Made by a program: the position numbers and the translations under genes. From NCBI RefSeq assembly GCF_052857255.1, contig NW_027526500.1:992001-1056000 (forward strand): a DNA stretch of 64,000 nucleotides. The letters run 5' to 3'. Of the stretch, positions 1-15,000 are shown in pieces. The DNA comes from Amblyomma americanum. Lineage: Eukaryota; Arthropoda; Arachnida; Ixodida; Ixodidae. How positions within the stretch are numbered: the stretch's first letter is position 1; each line of letters opens with the position of its first letter. The notes beneath the pieces were generated by a model. It searched no databases and was not told the DNA's origin. It saw only the letters and a program-made list of their open reading frames with translations.

Positions 1-3000
1 TTTCGGTCTAAAACAGCTTGTTTCGTTGTATTAAGCACGAATACAATCTTTTCGCGCAGTTATAAGAGAAAAAGTTTTGACGCGTATCAGAGGAAAACTT
101 GTAAAACCGATGTGTTGTGATTTAGCTCGTTTCGGTCTAAAACAGCTTGTTTCGTGGTATTATGCACGAATACATGCTTTTCGCGCAGTTATAAAAGAAA
201 AAGTTTTGACGCGTATCAGAGGAACACTTGTAAAACCGATGTGTTCAGATATAGCTCGTTTTGGTATAAAACCGCTTGTTTCGATGTTTTAAGCACGAAT
301 ACATCTTTTCGCGCAGTTATAGAAGAAAACATTTTGACGCCTAATAGGGAGACTTGTAAAACCGATGTGTTGTGATTTAGCTCGTTTCGGTCTAAAACAG
401 CTTGTTTCGTTGTATTAAGCACGAATACATGCTTTTCGCGCAGTTATAAGTGAGAAAGTTTTGACGCGTATCAGAGGAAAACTTGTAAAACCGATGTGTT
501 GTGATTTACCTCGTTTCGGTCTAAAACAGCTTGTTTCGTTGGATTAATCACGAACACATGCTTTTCGCGCAGTTATAAGAGAAAAAGTTTTGACGCGTGT
601 CACAAGAACACTTGTAAAACCGATGTGTTCAGATTTAGGTCATCTCAGTCTAAAACAGCTTTTTTCGTTGTATTAGGCACGAATACATGCTTTTCGCACA
701 GTTATAAGAGAAAAAGTTTTGACGCGTATCAGAGGAACACTTGTAAAACCGATGTGTTGTGATTTAGCTCGTTTCGGTCTAAAACAGCTTGTTTCGTTGT
801 ATTAAGCACGAATACCAGCTTTTCGCGCAGTTATAAGAGAAAAAGTTTTGATGCGTATAAGAGGAAAACTTGTAAAACCGATGTGTTGTGACTAAGCTCG
901 TTTCGGTCTAAAACAGCTTGTTTCGTGGTATTAAGCACGAATACATGCTTTTCGCGCAGTTATAAGAGAAAAAGTTTTGACGCGTATCAGAGGAACACTT
1001 GTAAAACCGATGTGTTCAGATTTACCTCGTTTCGGTCTAAAACAGCTTGTTGTTGGATTAAGCAGGAATACATGCTTTTCGCGCATTTATAAGAGAAAAA
1101 GTTTTGACGCGTATCACGTGGATACTTGTAAAACCGATGTGTTGTGATTTAGCTCGTTTCGGTCTAAAACAGCTTGTTTCGTTGTATTAAGCAAGAATAC
1201 ATGCTTTTCACGCAGTTATAAGAGAAAAAGTTTTGACGCGTATCAGAGGAAAACTTGTAAAACCGATGTGTTGTGATTTACCTCGTTTCGGTCTAAAACA
1301 GCTTGTTTCGTTGGATTAATCACGAACACATGCTTTTCGCGCAGTTATAAGAGAAAAAGTTTTGACGCGTGTCACAAGGACACTTGTAAAACCGATGTGT
1401 TCAGATTTAGCTCGTTTCGGTCTAAAACAGCTTGTTTCGTTGTATTAAGCACGAATACATGCTTTTCGCGCAGTTTTAGAAGAAAAAGTTTTGACGCCTA
1501 TTAGAGGGGCACTTGTTAAAGTTTTCAGATTTAGGTCATCTCAGTCTAAAACAGCTTTTTTCGTGTTATTAAGCACGAATACATGCTTTTCGCACAGTTA
1601 TAAGAGAAAAAGTTTTGACGCGTATCAGAGGAACACTTGTAAAACCGATATGTTGTGATTTAGCTCGTTTCGGTCTAAAACAGCTTGTTTCGTTGTATTA
1701 AGCACGAATACAAGCTTTTCGCGCAGTTATAAGAGAAAAAGTTTTGACGCGTATCAGAGGAAAACTTGTAAAACCGATGTGTTCAGATTTAGCTCTTTTC
1801 GGTCTAAAACAGCTTGTTTCGTTGTATTAAGCACGAATACATGCTTTTCGCGCAGTTATAAGAGAAAAAGTTGACGCGTATCACGTGGATACTTGTAAAA
1901 CCGATGTGTTCAGATATAGCTCGTTTTGGTATAAAACAGCTTCTTTCGTTGTTTTAAGCACGAATACAAGCCTTTCGCGCAGTTATAGAAGAAAAAGTTT
2001 TGACGCGTATTGAGGGACACTTGTAAAACCGATGTGTTCAGATTTAGCTCATCTCGGTCTAAAACAGCTTGTTTCGTTGTTTTAAGCACGAATACATGCT
2101 TTTCGCGCAGTTATAATAGAAAAAGTTTTGACGCGTATCAGAGGAACACTTGTAAAACCGATGTGTTGTGATTTAGCTCGTTTCAGACTAAAACAGCTTG
2201 TTTCATTGTTTTAAGCACGAATACATGCTTTTCGCGCAGTTATAAGAGAAAACGTTTAGACGCGTATCAGGGGAACACTTGTAAAACCGATGTGTTGTGA
2301 TTTAGCTCGTTTCGGTCTAAAACAGGTTGTTTCGTTGTATTAAGCAAGAATACATGCTTTTCGCGCTGTTATAAGAGAAAACGTTTTGACGCGTGTCACA
2401 GGGACACTTGTAAAACCGATGTGTTCTGATTTAGCTCGTTTCGGTCTAAAACAGCTTGTTTCGTTGTATTAAGCACGAATACATGCTTTTCGCGCAGTTA
2501 TAAGAGAAAAAGTTTTGACGCGTATCAGAGGAACACTTGTAAAACCGATGTGTTCAGATTTACCTCGTTTCGGTCTAAAACAGCTTGTTTCGTTTGATTA
2601 AGCAGGAATACATGCTTTTCGCGCACTTATAAGAGAAAAAGTTTTGACGCGTATCACGTGGATACTTCTAAAACCGATGTGTTGTGATTTAGCTCGTTTC
2701 GGTCTAAAACAGCTTGTTTCGTTGTATTAAGCAAGAATACATGCTTTTCACGCAGTTATGAGAGAAAAAGTTTTGACGCGTGTCACAGGGACACTTGTAA
2801 AACCGATGTGTTCAGATTTAGCTCGTTTCGGTCTAAAACAGCTTGTTTCGTTGTATTAAGCACGAATACATGCTTTTCGCGCAGTTATAAGAGAAAAAGT
2901 TGACGCGTATTGAGGGACACTTGTAAAACCGATGTGTTCAGATTTAGCTCATCTCGGTCTAAAACAGCTTGTTTCGTTGTTTTAGGCACGAATACATGCT

Positions 3001-6000
3001 TTTCGCGCAGTTATAAGAGAAAAAGTTTTGACGCGTATCAGAGGAACACTTGTAAAAGCGATGTGTTGTGATTTCGCTCGTTTCAGACTAAAACAGCTTG
3101 TTTCGTTGTTTTAAGCACGAATACATGCTTTTCGCGCAGTTATGAGACAAAGTTTAGACGCGTATCAGGGGAACACTTGTAAAACCGATGTGTTGTGATT
3201 TAGCTCGTTTCGGTCTAAAACAGCTTGTTTCGTTGTATAAAGCAAGAATACATGCTTTTCGCGCTGTTATAAGAGAAAACGTTTTGACGCGTGTCACAGA
3301 GACACTTGTAAAACCGATGTGTTCAGATTTAGCTCGTTTCGGTCTAAAACAGCTTGTTTCGTTGGATTAAGCACGAATACATGCTTTTCGCGCAGCTATA
3401 AGAGAAAAAGTTTTGACGCGTATCACGTGGATACTTGTAAAACCGATGTGTTCAGATATAGCTCGTTTTGGTATAAAACAACTTGTTTCGTTGTTTTAAG
3501 CAAGAATACATGCTTTTCGCGCAGTTATAGAAGGAAAAGTTTTGACGCGTATTAGAGACTTGTAAAACCGATGTGTTGTGATTAAGCTCGTTACGGTCTA
3601 AAACAGCTTGTTTCGTTGTTTTAAGCACGAATACATGCTTTTCGCGCGGTTATAGAAGAAAAAGTTTTGACGCGTATTAGAAGTACACTTGTAAAACCGA
3701 TGTGTTGTGATTTAGCTCGTTTCGGACTAAAACAGCTTGTTTCGTTGTTTTAAGCACGAATGCATGCTTTTCGCGCAGTTATAAGAGAAAAAGTTTAGAC
3801 GCGTATCAGGGGAACACTTGTAAAACCGATGTGTTGTGATTTACCTCGTTTCGGTCTAAAACAGCTTGTTTCGTTGGATTAATCACGAACACATGCTTTT
3901 CGCGCAGTTATAAGAGAAAAAGATTTGACGCGTGTCACAAGGACACTTGTAAAACCGATGTGTTCAGATTTAGCTCGTTTCGGTCTAAAACAGCTTGTTT
4001 CGTTGTATTAAGCACGAATACATGCTTTTCGCGCAGTTTTAGAAGAAAAAGTTTTGACGCCTATTAGAGGGGCACTTGTTAAAGTTTTCAGATTTAGGTC
4101 ATCTCAGTCTAAAACAGCTTTTTTCGTGTTATTAAGCACGAATACATGCTTTTCGCACAGTTATACGAGAAAAAGTTTTGACGCGTATCAGAGGAACACT
4201 TGTAAAACCGATATGTTGTGATTTAGCTCGTTTCGGTCTAAAACAGCTTGTTTCGTTGTATTAAGCACGAATACAAGCTTTTCGCGCAGTTATAAGAGAA
4301 AAAGTTTTGACGCGTATCAGAGGAAAACTTGTAAAACCGATGTGTTCAGATTTAGCTCGTTTCGGTCTAAAACAGCTTGTTTCGTTGTATTAAGCACGAA
4401 TACATGCTTTTCGCGCAGTTATAAGAGAAAAAGTTGACGCGTATCACGTGGATACTTGTAAAACCGATGTGTTCAGATATAGCTCGTTTTGGTATAAAAC
4501 AGCTTGTTTCGTTGTTTTAAGCACGAATACAAGCCTTTCGCGCAGTTATAGAAGAAAAAGTTTTGACGCGTATTGAGGGACACTTGTAAAACCGATGTGT
4601 TCAGATTTAGCTCATCTCGGTCTAAAACAGCTTGTTTCGTTGTTTTAAGCACGAATACATGCTTTTCGCGCAGTTATAAGAGAAAAAGTTTTGACGCGTA
4701 TCAGAGGAACACTTGTAAAACCGATGTGTTGTGATTTAGCTCGTTTCAGACTAAAACAGCTTGTTTCATTGTTTTAAGCACGAATACATGCTTTTCGCGC
4801 AGTTATAAGAGAAAAAGTTTAGACGCGTATCAGGGGAACACTTGTAAAACCGATGTGTTGTGATTTAGCTCGTTTCGGTCTAAAACCGCTTGTTTCGATG
4901 TTTTAAGCACGAATACATCTTTTCGCGCAGTTTTAGAAGAAAACATTTTGACGCGTAATAGGGAGACTTGTAAAACCGATGTGTTGTGATTTAGCTCGTT
5001 TCGGTCTAAAACAGCTTGTTTCGTTGTATTAAGCACGAATACATGCTTTTCGCGCAGTTATAAGAGAAAAAGTTTTGACGCGTATCAGAGGAAAACTTGT
5101 AAAACCGATGTGTAGTGATTTACCTCGTTTCGGTCTAAAACAGCTTGTTTCGCTGGATTAATTACGAACACATGCTTTTCGCGCAGTTATAAGAGAAAAA
5201 GTTTTGACGCGTGTCACAAGGACACTTGTAAAACCGATGTGTTCAGATTAAGCTCGTTTCGTTCTAAAACAGCTTTTTTAGTTGTATTAATTACGAATAC
5301 ATGCTTTTCGCGCAGTTTTAGAAGAAAAAGTTTTGACGCGTATTAGAGGGACACTTGTTAAAGTTTTCAGATTTAGGTCATCTCAGTCTAAAACAGCTTT
5401 TTTCGTTGTATTAAGCACGAATACATGCTTTTCGCACAGTTATAGGAGAAAAAGTTTTGACGCGTAGCAGAGGAACACTTGTAAAACCGATGTGTTGTGA
5501 TTCAGCTCGTTTCGGTCTAAAACAGCTTGTTTCGTTGTATTAAGCACGAATACAAGCTTTTCGCGCAGTTATAAGAGAAAAAGTTTTGACGCGTATCAGA
5601 GGAAAACTTGTAAAACCGATGTGTTGTGATTTAGCTCGTTTCGGTCTAAAACAGCTTGTTTCGTGGTATTATGCACGAATACATGCTTTTCGCGCAGTTA
5701 TAAAAGAAAAAGTTTTGACGCGTATCAGAGGAACACTTGTAAAACCGATGTGTTCAGATATAGCTCGTTTTGGTATAAAACCGCTTGTTTCGATGTTTTA
5801 AGCACGAATACATCTTTTCGCGCAGTTATAGAAGAAAACATTTTGACGCCTAATAGGGAGACTTGTAAAACCGATGTGTTGTGATTTAGCTCGTTTCGGT
5901 CTAAAACAGCTTGTTTCGTTGTATTAAGCACGAATACATGCTTTTCGCGCAGTTATAAGTGAAAAAGTTTTGACGCGTATCAGAGGAAAACTTGTAAAAC

Positions 6001-9000
6001 CGATGTGTTGTGATTTACCTCGTTTCGGTCTAAAACAGCTTGTTTCGTTGGATTAATCACGAACACATGCTTTTCGCGCAGTTATAAGAGAAAAAGTTTT
6101 GACGCGTGTCACAAGAACACTTGTAAAACCGATGTGTTCAGATTTAGGTCATCTCAATCTAAAACAGCTTTTTTCGTTGTATTAAGCACGAATACATGCT
6201 TTTCGCACAGTTATAAGAGAAAAAGTTTTGACGCGTATCAGAGGAACACTTGTAAAACCGATGTGTTGTGATTTAGCTCGTTTCGGTCTAAAACAGCTTG
6301 TTTCGTTGTATTAAGCACGAATACCAGCTTTTCGCGCAGTTATAAGAGAAAAAGTTTTGATGCGTATAAAAGGAAAACTTGTAAAACCGATGTGTTGTGA
6401 CTAAGCTCGTTTCGGTCTAAAACAGCTTGTTTCGTGGTATTAAGCACGAATACATGCTTTTCGCGCAGTTATAAGAGAAAAAGTTTTGACGCGTATCAGA
6501 GGAACACTTGTAAAACCGATGTGTTCAGATTTACCTCGTTTCGGTCTAAAACAGCTTGTTGTTGGATTAAGCAGGAATACATGCTTTTCGCGCATTTATA
6601 AGAGAAAAAGTTTTGACGCGTATCACGTGGATACTTGTAAAACCGATGTGTTGTGATTTAGCTCGTTTCGGTCTAAAACAGCTTGTTTCGTTGTATTAAG
6701 CAAGAATACATGCTTTTCACGCAGTTATAAGAGAAAAAGTTTTGACGCGTATCAGAGGAAAACTTGTAAAACCGATGTGTTGTGATTTACCTCGTTTCGG
6801 TCTAAAACAGCTTGTTTCGTTGGATTAATCACGAACACATGCTTTTCGCGCAGTTATAAGAGAAAAAGTTTTGACGCGTGTCACAAGGACACTTGTAAAA
6901 CCGATGTGTTCAGATTTAGCTCGTTTCAGTCTAAAACAGCTTGTTTCGTTGTATTAAGCACGAATACATGCTTTTCGCGCAGTTTTAGAAGAAAAAGTTT
7001 TGACGCCTATTAGAGGGGCACTTGTTAAAGTTTTCAGATTTAGGTCATCTCAGTCTAAAACAGCTTTTTTCGTGTTATTAAGCACGAATACATGCTTTTC
7101 GCACAGTTATAAGAGAAAAAGTTTTGACGCGTATCAGAGGAACACTTGTAAAACCGATATGTTGTGATTTAGCTCGTTTCGGTCTAAAACAGCTTGTTTC
7201 GTTGTATTAAGCACGAATACAAGCTTTTCGCGCAGTTATAAGAGAAAAAGTTTTGACGCGTATCAGAGGAAAACTTGTAAAACCGATGTGTTCAGATTTA
7301 GCTCTTTTCGGTCTAAAACAGCTTGTTTCGTTGTATTAAGCACGAATACATGCTTTTCGCGCAGTTATAAGAGAAAAAGTTGACGCGTATCACGTGGATA
7401 CTTGTAAAACCGATGTGTTCAGATATAGCTCGTTTTGGTATAAAACAGCTTCTTTCGTTGTTTTAAGCACGAATACAAGCCTTTCGCGCAGTTATAGAAG
7501 AAAAAGTTTTGACGCGTATTGAGGGACACTTGTAAAACCGATGTGTTCAGATTTAGCTCATCTCGGTCTAAAACAGCTTGTTTCGTTGTTTTAAGCACGA
7601 ATACATGCTTTTCGCGCAGTTATAAGAGAAAAAGTTTTGACGCGTATCAGAGGAACACTTGTAAAACCGATGTGTTGTGATTTAGCTCGTTTCAGACTAA
7701 AACAGCTTGTTTCATTGTTTTAAGCACGAATACATGCTTTTCGCGCAGTTATAAGAGAAAACGTTTAGACGCGTATCAGGGGAACACTTGTAAAACCGAT
7801 GTGTTGTGATTTAGCTCGTTTCGGTCTAAAACAGGTTGTTTCGTTGTATTAAGCAAGAATACATGCTTTTCGCGCTGTTATAAGAGAAAACGTTTTGACG
7901 CGTGTCACAGGGACACTTGTAAAACCGATGTGTTCTGATTTAGCTCGTTTCGGTCTAAAACAGCTTGTTTCGTTGTATTAAGCACGAATACATGCTTTTC
8001 GCGCAGTTATAAGAGAAAAAGTTTTGACGCGTATCAGAGGAACACTTGTAAAACCGATGTGTTCAGATTTACCTCGTTTCGGTCTAAAACAGCTTGTTTC
8101 GTTTGATTAAGCAGGAATACATGCTTTTCGCGCACTTATAAGAGAAAAAGTTTTGACGCGTATCACGTGGATACTTCTAAAACCGATGTGTTGTGATTTA
8201 GCTCGTTTCGGTCTAAAACAGCTTGTTTCGTTGTATTAAGCAAGAATACATGCTTTTCACGCAGTTATGAGAGAAAAAGTTTTGACGCGTGTCACAGGGA
8301 CACTTGTAAAACCGATGTGTTCAGATTTAGCTCGTTTCGGTCTAAAACAGCTTGTTTCGTTGTATTAAGCACGAATACATGCTTTTCGCGCAGTTATAAG
8401 AGAAAAAGTTGACGCGTATTGAGGGACACTTGTAAAACCGATGTGTTCAGATTTAGCTCATCTCGGTCTAAAACAGCTTGTTTCGTTGTTTTAAGCACGA
8501 ATACATGCTTTTCGCGCAGTTATAAGAGAAAAAGTTTTGACGCGTATCAGAGGAACACTTGTAAAAGCGATGTGTTGTGATTTCGCTCGTTTCAGACTAA
8601 AACAGCTTGTTTCGTTGTTTTAAGCACGAATACATGCTTTTCGCGCAGTTATGAGACAAAGTTTAGACGCGTATCAGGGGAACACTTGTAAAACCGATGT
8701 GTTGTGATTTAGCTCGTTTCGGTCTAAAACAGCTTGTTTCGTTGTATAAAGCAAGAATACATGCTTTTCGCGCTGTTATAAGAGAAAACGTTTTGAAGCG
8801 TGTCACAGAGACACTTGTAAAACCGATGTGTTCAGATTTAGCTCGTTTCGGTCTAAAACAGCTTGTTTCGTTGGATTAAGCACGAATACATGCTTTTCGC
8901 GCAGCTATAAGAGAAAAAGTTTTGACGCGTATCACGTGGATACTTGTAAAACCGATGTGTTCAGATATAGCTCGTTTTGGTATAAAACAACTTGTTTCGT

Positions 9001-9895
9001 TGTTTTAAGCAAGAATACATGCTTTTCGCGCAGTTATAGAAGGAAAAGTTTTGACGCGTATTAGAGACTTGTAAAACCGATGTGTTGTGATTAAGCTCGT
9101 TACGGTCTAAAACAGCTTGTTTCGTTGTTTTAAGCACGAATACATGCTTTTCGCGCGGTTATAGAAGAAAAAGTTTTGACGCGTATTAGAAGTACACTTG
9201 TAAAACCGATGTGTTGTGATTTAGCTCGTTTCGGACTAAAACAGCTTGTTTCGTTGTTTTAAGCACGAATGCATGCTTTTCGCGCAGTTATAAGAGAAAA
9301 AGTTTAGACGCGTATCAGGGGAACACTTGTAAAACCGATGTGTTGTGATTTACCTCGTTTCGGTCTAAAACAGCTTGTTTCGTTGGATTAATCACGAACA
9401 CATGCTTTTCGCGCAGTTATAAGAGAAAAAGTTTTGACGCGTGTCACAAGGACACTTGTAAAACCGATGTGTTCAGATTTAGCTCGTTTCGGTCTAAAAC
9501 AGCTTGTTTCGTTGTATTAAGCACGAATACATGCTTTTCGCGCAGTTTTAGAAGAAAAAGTTTTGACGCCTATTAGAGGGGCACTTGTTAAAGTTTTCAG
9601 ATTTAGGTCATCTCAGTCTAAAACAGCTTTTTTCGTGTTATTAAGCACGAATACATGCTTTTCGCACAGTTATAAGAGAAAAAGTTTTGACGCGTATCAG
9701 AGGAACACTTGTAAAACCGATATGTTGTGATTTAGCTCGTTTCGGTCTAAAACAGCTTGTTTCGTTGTATTAAGCACGAATACAAGCTTTTCGCGCAGTT
9801 AAAAGAGAAAAAGTTTTGACGCGTATCAGAGGAAAACTTGTAAAACCGATGTGTTCAGATTTAGCTCGTTTCGGTCTAAAACAGCTTGTTTTGTT
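1..9895. repeat. 5,509-bp higher-order repeat, two copies
   Basis: Positions 1 to about 4386 recur at 5510 to about 9895 with a constant offset of 5,509 bp (43 monomers). Markers spread over the block share this offset, for example the gtggtattatgcac variant (near 150 and 5660) and the caacttg variant (near 3478 and 8987). Only scattered single-base differences are visible, such as tgagaaag near 451 against tgaaaaag near 5960. Collinearity ends near 9895, where the second copy lacks two monomers present in the first at about 4386-4640. The high identity over more than 4 kb implies recent block duplication within the array. Confidence 0.88.
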
Positions 9896-12028
9896 GTATT
9901 AAGCACGAATACAAGCCTTTCGCGCAGTTATAGAAGAAAAAGTTTTGACGCGTATTGAGGGACACTTGTAAAACCGATGTGTTCAGATTTAGCTCATCTC
10001 GGTCTAAAACAGCTTGTTTCGTTGTTTTAAGCAAGAATACATGCTTTTCGCGCAGTTATAAGAGAAAAAGTTTTGACGCGTATCAGAGGAACACTTGTAA
10101 AACCGATGTGTTGTGATTTAGCTCGTTTCAGACTAAAACAGCTTGTTTCATTGTTTTAAGCACGAATACATGCTTTTCGCGCAGTTATAAGAGAAAAAGT
10201 TTAGACGCGTATCAGGGGAACACTTGTAAAACCGATGTGTTGTGATTTAGCTCGTTTCGGTCTAAAACAGCTTGTTTCGTTGTATTAAGCAAGAATACAT
10301 GCTTTTCGCGCTGTTATAAGAGAAAACGTTTTGACGCGTGTCACAGGGACACTTGTAAAACCGATGTGTTCTGATTTAGCTCGTTTCGGTCTAAAACAGC
10401 TTGTTTCGTTGTATTAAGCACGAATACATGCTTTTCGCGCAGTTATAAGAGAAAAAGTTTTGACGCGTATCAGAGGAACACTTGTAAAACCGATGTGTTC
10501 AGATTTACCTCGTTTCGGTCTAAAACAGCTTGTTTCGTTGGATTAAGCAGGAATACATGCTTTTCGCGCACTTATAAGAGAAAAAAGTTTTGACGCGTAT
10601 CACGTGGATACTTCTAAAACCGATGTGTTGTGATTTAGCTCGTTTCGGTCTAAAACAGCTTGTTTCGTTGTATCAAGCAAGAATACATGCTTTTCACGCA
10701 GTTATGAGAGAAAAAGTTTTGACGCGTGTCACAGGGACACTTGTAAAACCGATGTGTTCAGATTTAGCTCGTTTCGGTCTAAAACAGCTTGTTTCGTTGT
10801 ATTAAGCAGGAATACATGCTTTTCGCGCAGTTATAAGAGAAAAAGTTGACGCGTATTGAGGGACACTTGTAAAACCGATGTGTTCAGATTTAGCTCATCT
10901 CGGTCTAAAACAGCTTGTTTCGTTGTTTTAAGCACGAATACATGCTTTTCGCGCAGTTATAAGAGAAAAAGTTTTGACGCGTATCAGAGGAACACTTGTA
11001 AAAGCGATGTGTTGTGATTTCGCTCGTTTCAGACTAAAACAGCTTGTTTCGTTGTTTTAAGCACGAATACATGCTTTTCGCGCAGTTATGAGACAAAGTT
11101 TAGACGCGTATCAGGGGAACACTTGTAAAACCGATGTGTTGTGATTTAGCTCGTTTCGGTCTAAAACAGCTTGTTTCGTTGTATTAAGCAAGAATACATG
11201 CTTTTCGCGCTGTTATAAGAGAAAACGTTTTGACGCGTGTCACAGAGACACTTGTAAAACCGATGTGTTCAGATTTAGCTCGTTTCGGTCTAAAACAGCT
11301 TGTTTCGTTGGATTAAGCACGAATACATGCTTTTCGCGCAGCTATAAGAGAAAAAGTTTTGACGCGTATCACGTGGATACTTGTAAAACCGATGTGTTCA
11401 GATATAGCTCGTTTTGGTATAAAACAACTTGTTTCGTTGTTTTAAGCAAGAATACATGCTTTTCGCGCAGTTATAGAAGGAAAAGTTTTGACGCGTATTA
11501 GAGACTTGTAAAACCGATGTGTAGTGATTAAGCTCGTTACGGTCTAAAACAGCTTGTTTCGTTGTTTTAAGCACGAATACATGCTTTTCGCGCAGTTATA
11601 GAAGAAAAAGTTTTGACGCGTATTAGAGGTACACTTGTAAAACCGATGTGTTGTGATTAAGCTCGTTTCGGACTAAAACAGCTTGTTTCGTTGTTTTAAG
11701 CACGAATACATGCTTTTCGCGCAGTTATAAGAGAAAAAGTTTAGACGCGTATCAGGGGAACACTTGTAAAACCGATGTGTTGTGATTTAGCTCGTTTCGG
11801 ACTAAAACAGCTTGTTTAGTTGTATTAGGCACGAATACATGCTTTTCGCGCAGTTTTAGAAGAAAAAGTTTTGACGCGTATTAGAGGGACACTTGTAAAA
11901 CAGTTTTCAGATTTAGGTCATCTCAGTCTAAAACAACTTTTTTCGTTGTATTAAGCACGAATACATGCTTTTCGCACAGTTATAAGAGAAAAAGTTTTGA
12001 CGCGTATCAGAGGAACACTTGTAAAACC

Positions 12029-15000
12029 GATGGTGTTCTGATTTAGCTCGTTTCGGTCTAAAACAGCTTGTTTCGTTTGTATTAAGCACGAATACATGCT
12101 TTTCGTGCAGTATAAGAGAAAAAGTTTTGACGCGTATCAGAGGAACACTTGTAAAACCGATGTGTTCAGATTTACCTCATTCGGTCTAAACAGCTTGTTT
12201 CGTTGGATTAAGAGCAGGAATACATGCTTTCGCGCACTTATAAGAGAAAACGTTTTTGACGCGTGTCACAGGGACACTTGTAAAACCGATGTGTTCTGAT
12301 TTAGCTCGTTTCGGTCCTAAAACAGCTTGTTTCGTTGTATTAAGCACGAATACATGCTTTTCGCGCAGTTATAAGAGAAAAAGTTTTGACGCGTATCAGA
12401 GGAACACTTGTAAAACGATGTGTCAGATTTACCTCGTTTTAGTCTAAAACAGCTTGTTTCGTTGTATTATACATGCTTTTCACGCAGTTATGAGAGAAAA
12501 AGTTTTGACGCGTGTCACAGGGACACTTGTGAAAACCTATGCTTTCAGATTTAGCTCGTTTCGGTCTACAAAAACAGCTTGTTTCGTTGTATTAAGCACG
12601 ATACATGCTTTTCGCGCAGTTATAAGAGAAAAAGTGGACGCGTATCACGTGGATACTTGTAAAACCGATGTGTTGTGATTTAGCTCGTTTCGGACTAAAA
12701 CAGCTTGTTTAGTTGTAATAAGCACGAATACATGCTTTTCGCGCAGTTTTAGAAAGAAAAAGTTTTGACGCGTATTAGAGGACACGTAAAACAGTTTTTC
12801 AGATTTAGGTCATCTCAGTCTAAAACAGCTTTTTTCGTTGTATTAAGCACGAATACATGCTTTTCGCGCAGTTATAAGAGAAAAAGTTTTGACGCGTATC
12901 AGAGGAACACTTGTAAAACCGATGTGTTGTGATTTACCTCGTTTCGGTCTAAAACAGCTTGTTTCGCTGGATTAATTACGAACACATGCTTTTCGCGCAG
13001 TTATAAGAGAAAAAGTTTTGACGCGTGTCACAAGGACACTTGTAAAACCGATGTGTTCAGATTTAGCTCGTTTCGGTCTAAAACAGCTTGTTTCGTTGTA
13101 TTAAGCACGAATACATGCTTTTCGCGCAGTTTTAGAAGAAAAAAGTTTGACGGCGTATTAGAGGGGACACTTGCTAAAGTTTTCAGATTTAGGTCATCTC
13201 AGTCTAAACAGCTTTTTTCGTTGTATTAAGCACGAATACAAGCTTTTCGCGCAGTTATAAGAGAAAAAGTTTTGACGCGTATCAGAGGAAAACTTGTAAA
13301 ACCGATGTGTTGTGATTTAGCTCGTTTCGGTCTAAAACAGCTTGTTTCGTGGTATTATGCCACGAATACATGCTTTTCGCGCAGTTATAAAGAAAAAGTT
13401 TTGACGCGTATCAGAGGAGAACACTTGTAAAACCGATGTGTTCAGATATAGCTCGTTTTGGTATAAAACCGCTTGTTTCGATGTTTTAAGCACGAATACA
13501 TCTTTTCGCGCAGTTATAGAAGAAAACATTTTGACGCCTAATAGGGAGACTTGTAAAACCGATGTGTTGTGATTTAGCTCGTTGTCGGTCTAAAACAGCT
13601 TGTTTCGTTGTATAAGCACGAATACATGCTTTTCGCGCAGTTATAAGTGAAAAAGTTTGACGCGTATCAGAGGAAAACTTGTAAAACCGATGTGTTGTGA
13701 TTTACCTCGTTTCGGTCTAAAACAGCTTGTTTCGTTGGATTAATCACGAACACATGCTTTTCGCCGCAGTTATAAGAGAAAAAGTTTTGACGCGTGTCAC
13801 AAGAACACTTGTAAAACCGATGTGTTCAGATTAGTCATCTCAGTCTAAAAACAGCTTTTTTCGTTGTATTAAGCACGAATAATGCTTTTCGCACAGTTAT
13901 AAGAGAAAAAGTTTGACGCGTATCAGAGGAACACTTGTAAAACCGATGTGTTGTGATTTAGCTCGTTTCGGTCTAAAACAGCTTGTTCGTTGGATTAATC
14001 ACGAACACATGCTTTTCGCGCAGTTATAAGAGAAAAAGTTTTGACGCGTGTCACAAGAACACTTGTAAAACCGATGTGTTCAGATTTAGGTCATCTCAGT
14101 CTAAAACAGCTTTTTTCGTTGTATTAAGCACGAATACATGCTTTTCGCACAGTTATAAGAGAAAAAGTTTTGACGCGTATCAGAGGAACACTTGTAAAAC
14201 CGATGTGTTGTGATTTAGCTCGTTTCGGTCTAAAACAGCTTGTTTCGTTGTATTAAGCACGAATACAAGCTTTTCGCGCAGTTATAAGAGAAAAAGTTTT
14301 GATGCGTATAAGAGGAAAACTTGTAAAACCGATGTGTTGTGACTAAGCTCGTTTCCGGTCTAAAACAGCTTGTTCGTGGTATTAAGCACGAATACATGCT
14401 TTTCGCGCAGTTATAAGAGAAAAAGTTTTGACGCGTATCAGAGGAACACTTGTAAAACCGATGTGTTCAGATTTACCTCGTTTCGGTCTAAAACAGCTTG
14501 TTTCGTTGGATTAAGCAGGAATACATGCTTTTCGCGCATTTATAAGAGAAAAAAGTTTTGACGCGTATCACGTGGATACTTGTAAAACCGATGTGTTGTG
14601 ATTTAGCTCGTTTCGGTCTAAAACAGCTTGTTTCGTTGTATTAAGCAAGAATAACATGCTTTTCACGCAGTTATAAGAGAAAAGTTTTGACGCGTATCAG
14701 AGGAAAAACTTGTAAAACCGATGTGTTGTGATTTACCTCGTTTCGGTCTAAAACAGCTTGTTTCGTGGATTAATCACGAACACATGCTTTTCGCGCAGGT
14801 ATAAGAGAAAAAGTTTTGACGCGTGTCACAAGGACACTTGTAAAACCGATGTGTTCAGATTTAGCTCGTTTCGGTCTAAAACAGCTTGTTTCGTTGTATT
14901 AAGCACGAATACATGCTTTTTCGCGCAGTTTTAGAAGAAAAAGTTTGACGCCTATTAGAGGGGCACTTGTTAAAGTTTTCAGATTTAGGTCATCTCAGTC

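Noticed and set aside
1320..1345. CENP-B-box-like word tttcgttggattaagca in some monomers
   Set aside because: The first ten bases match the CENP-B box but the essential second-half CGGG is absent, and most monomers read gttgtatt instead.
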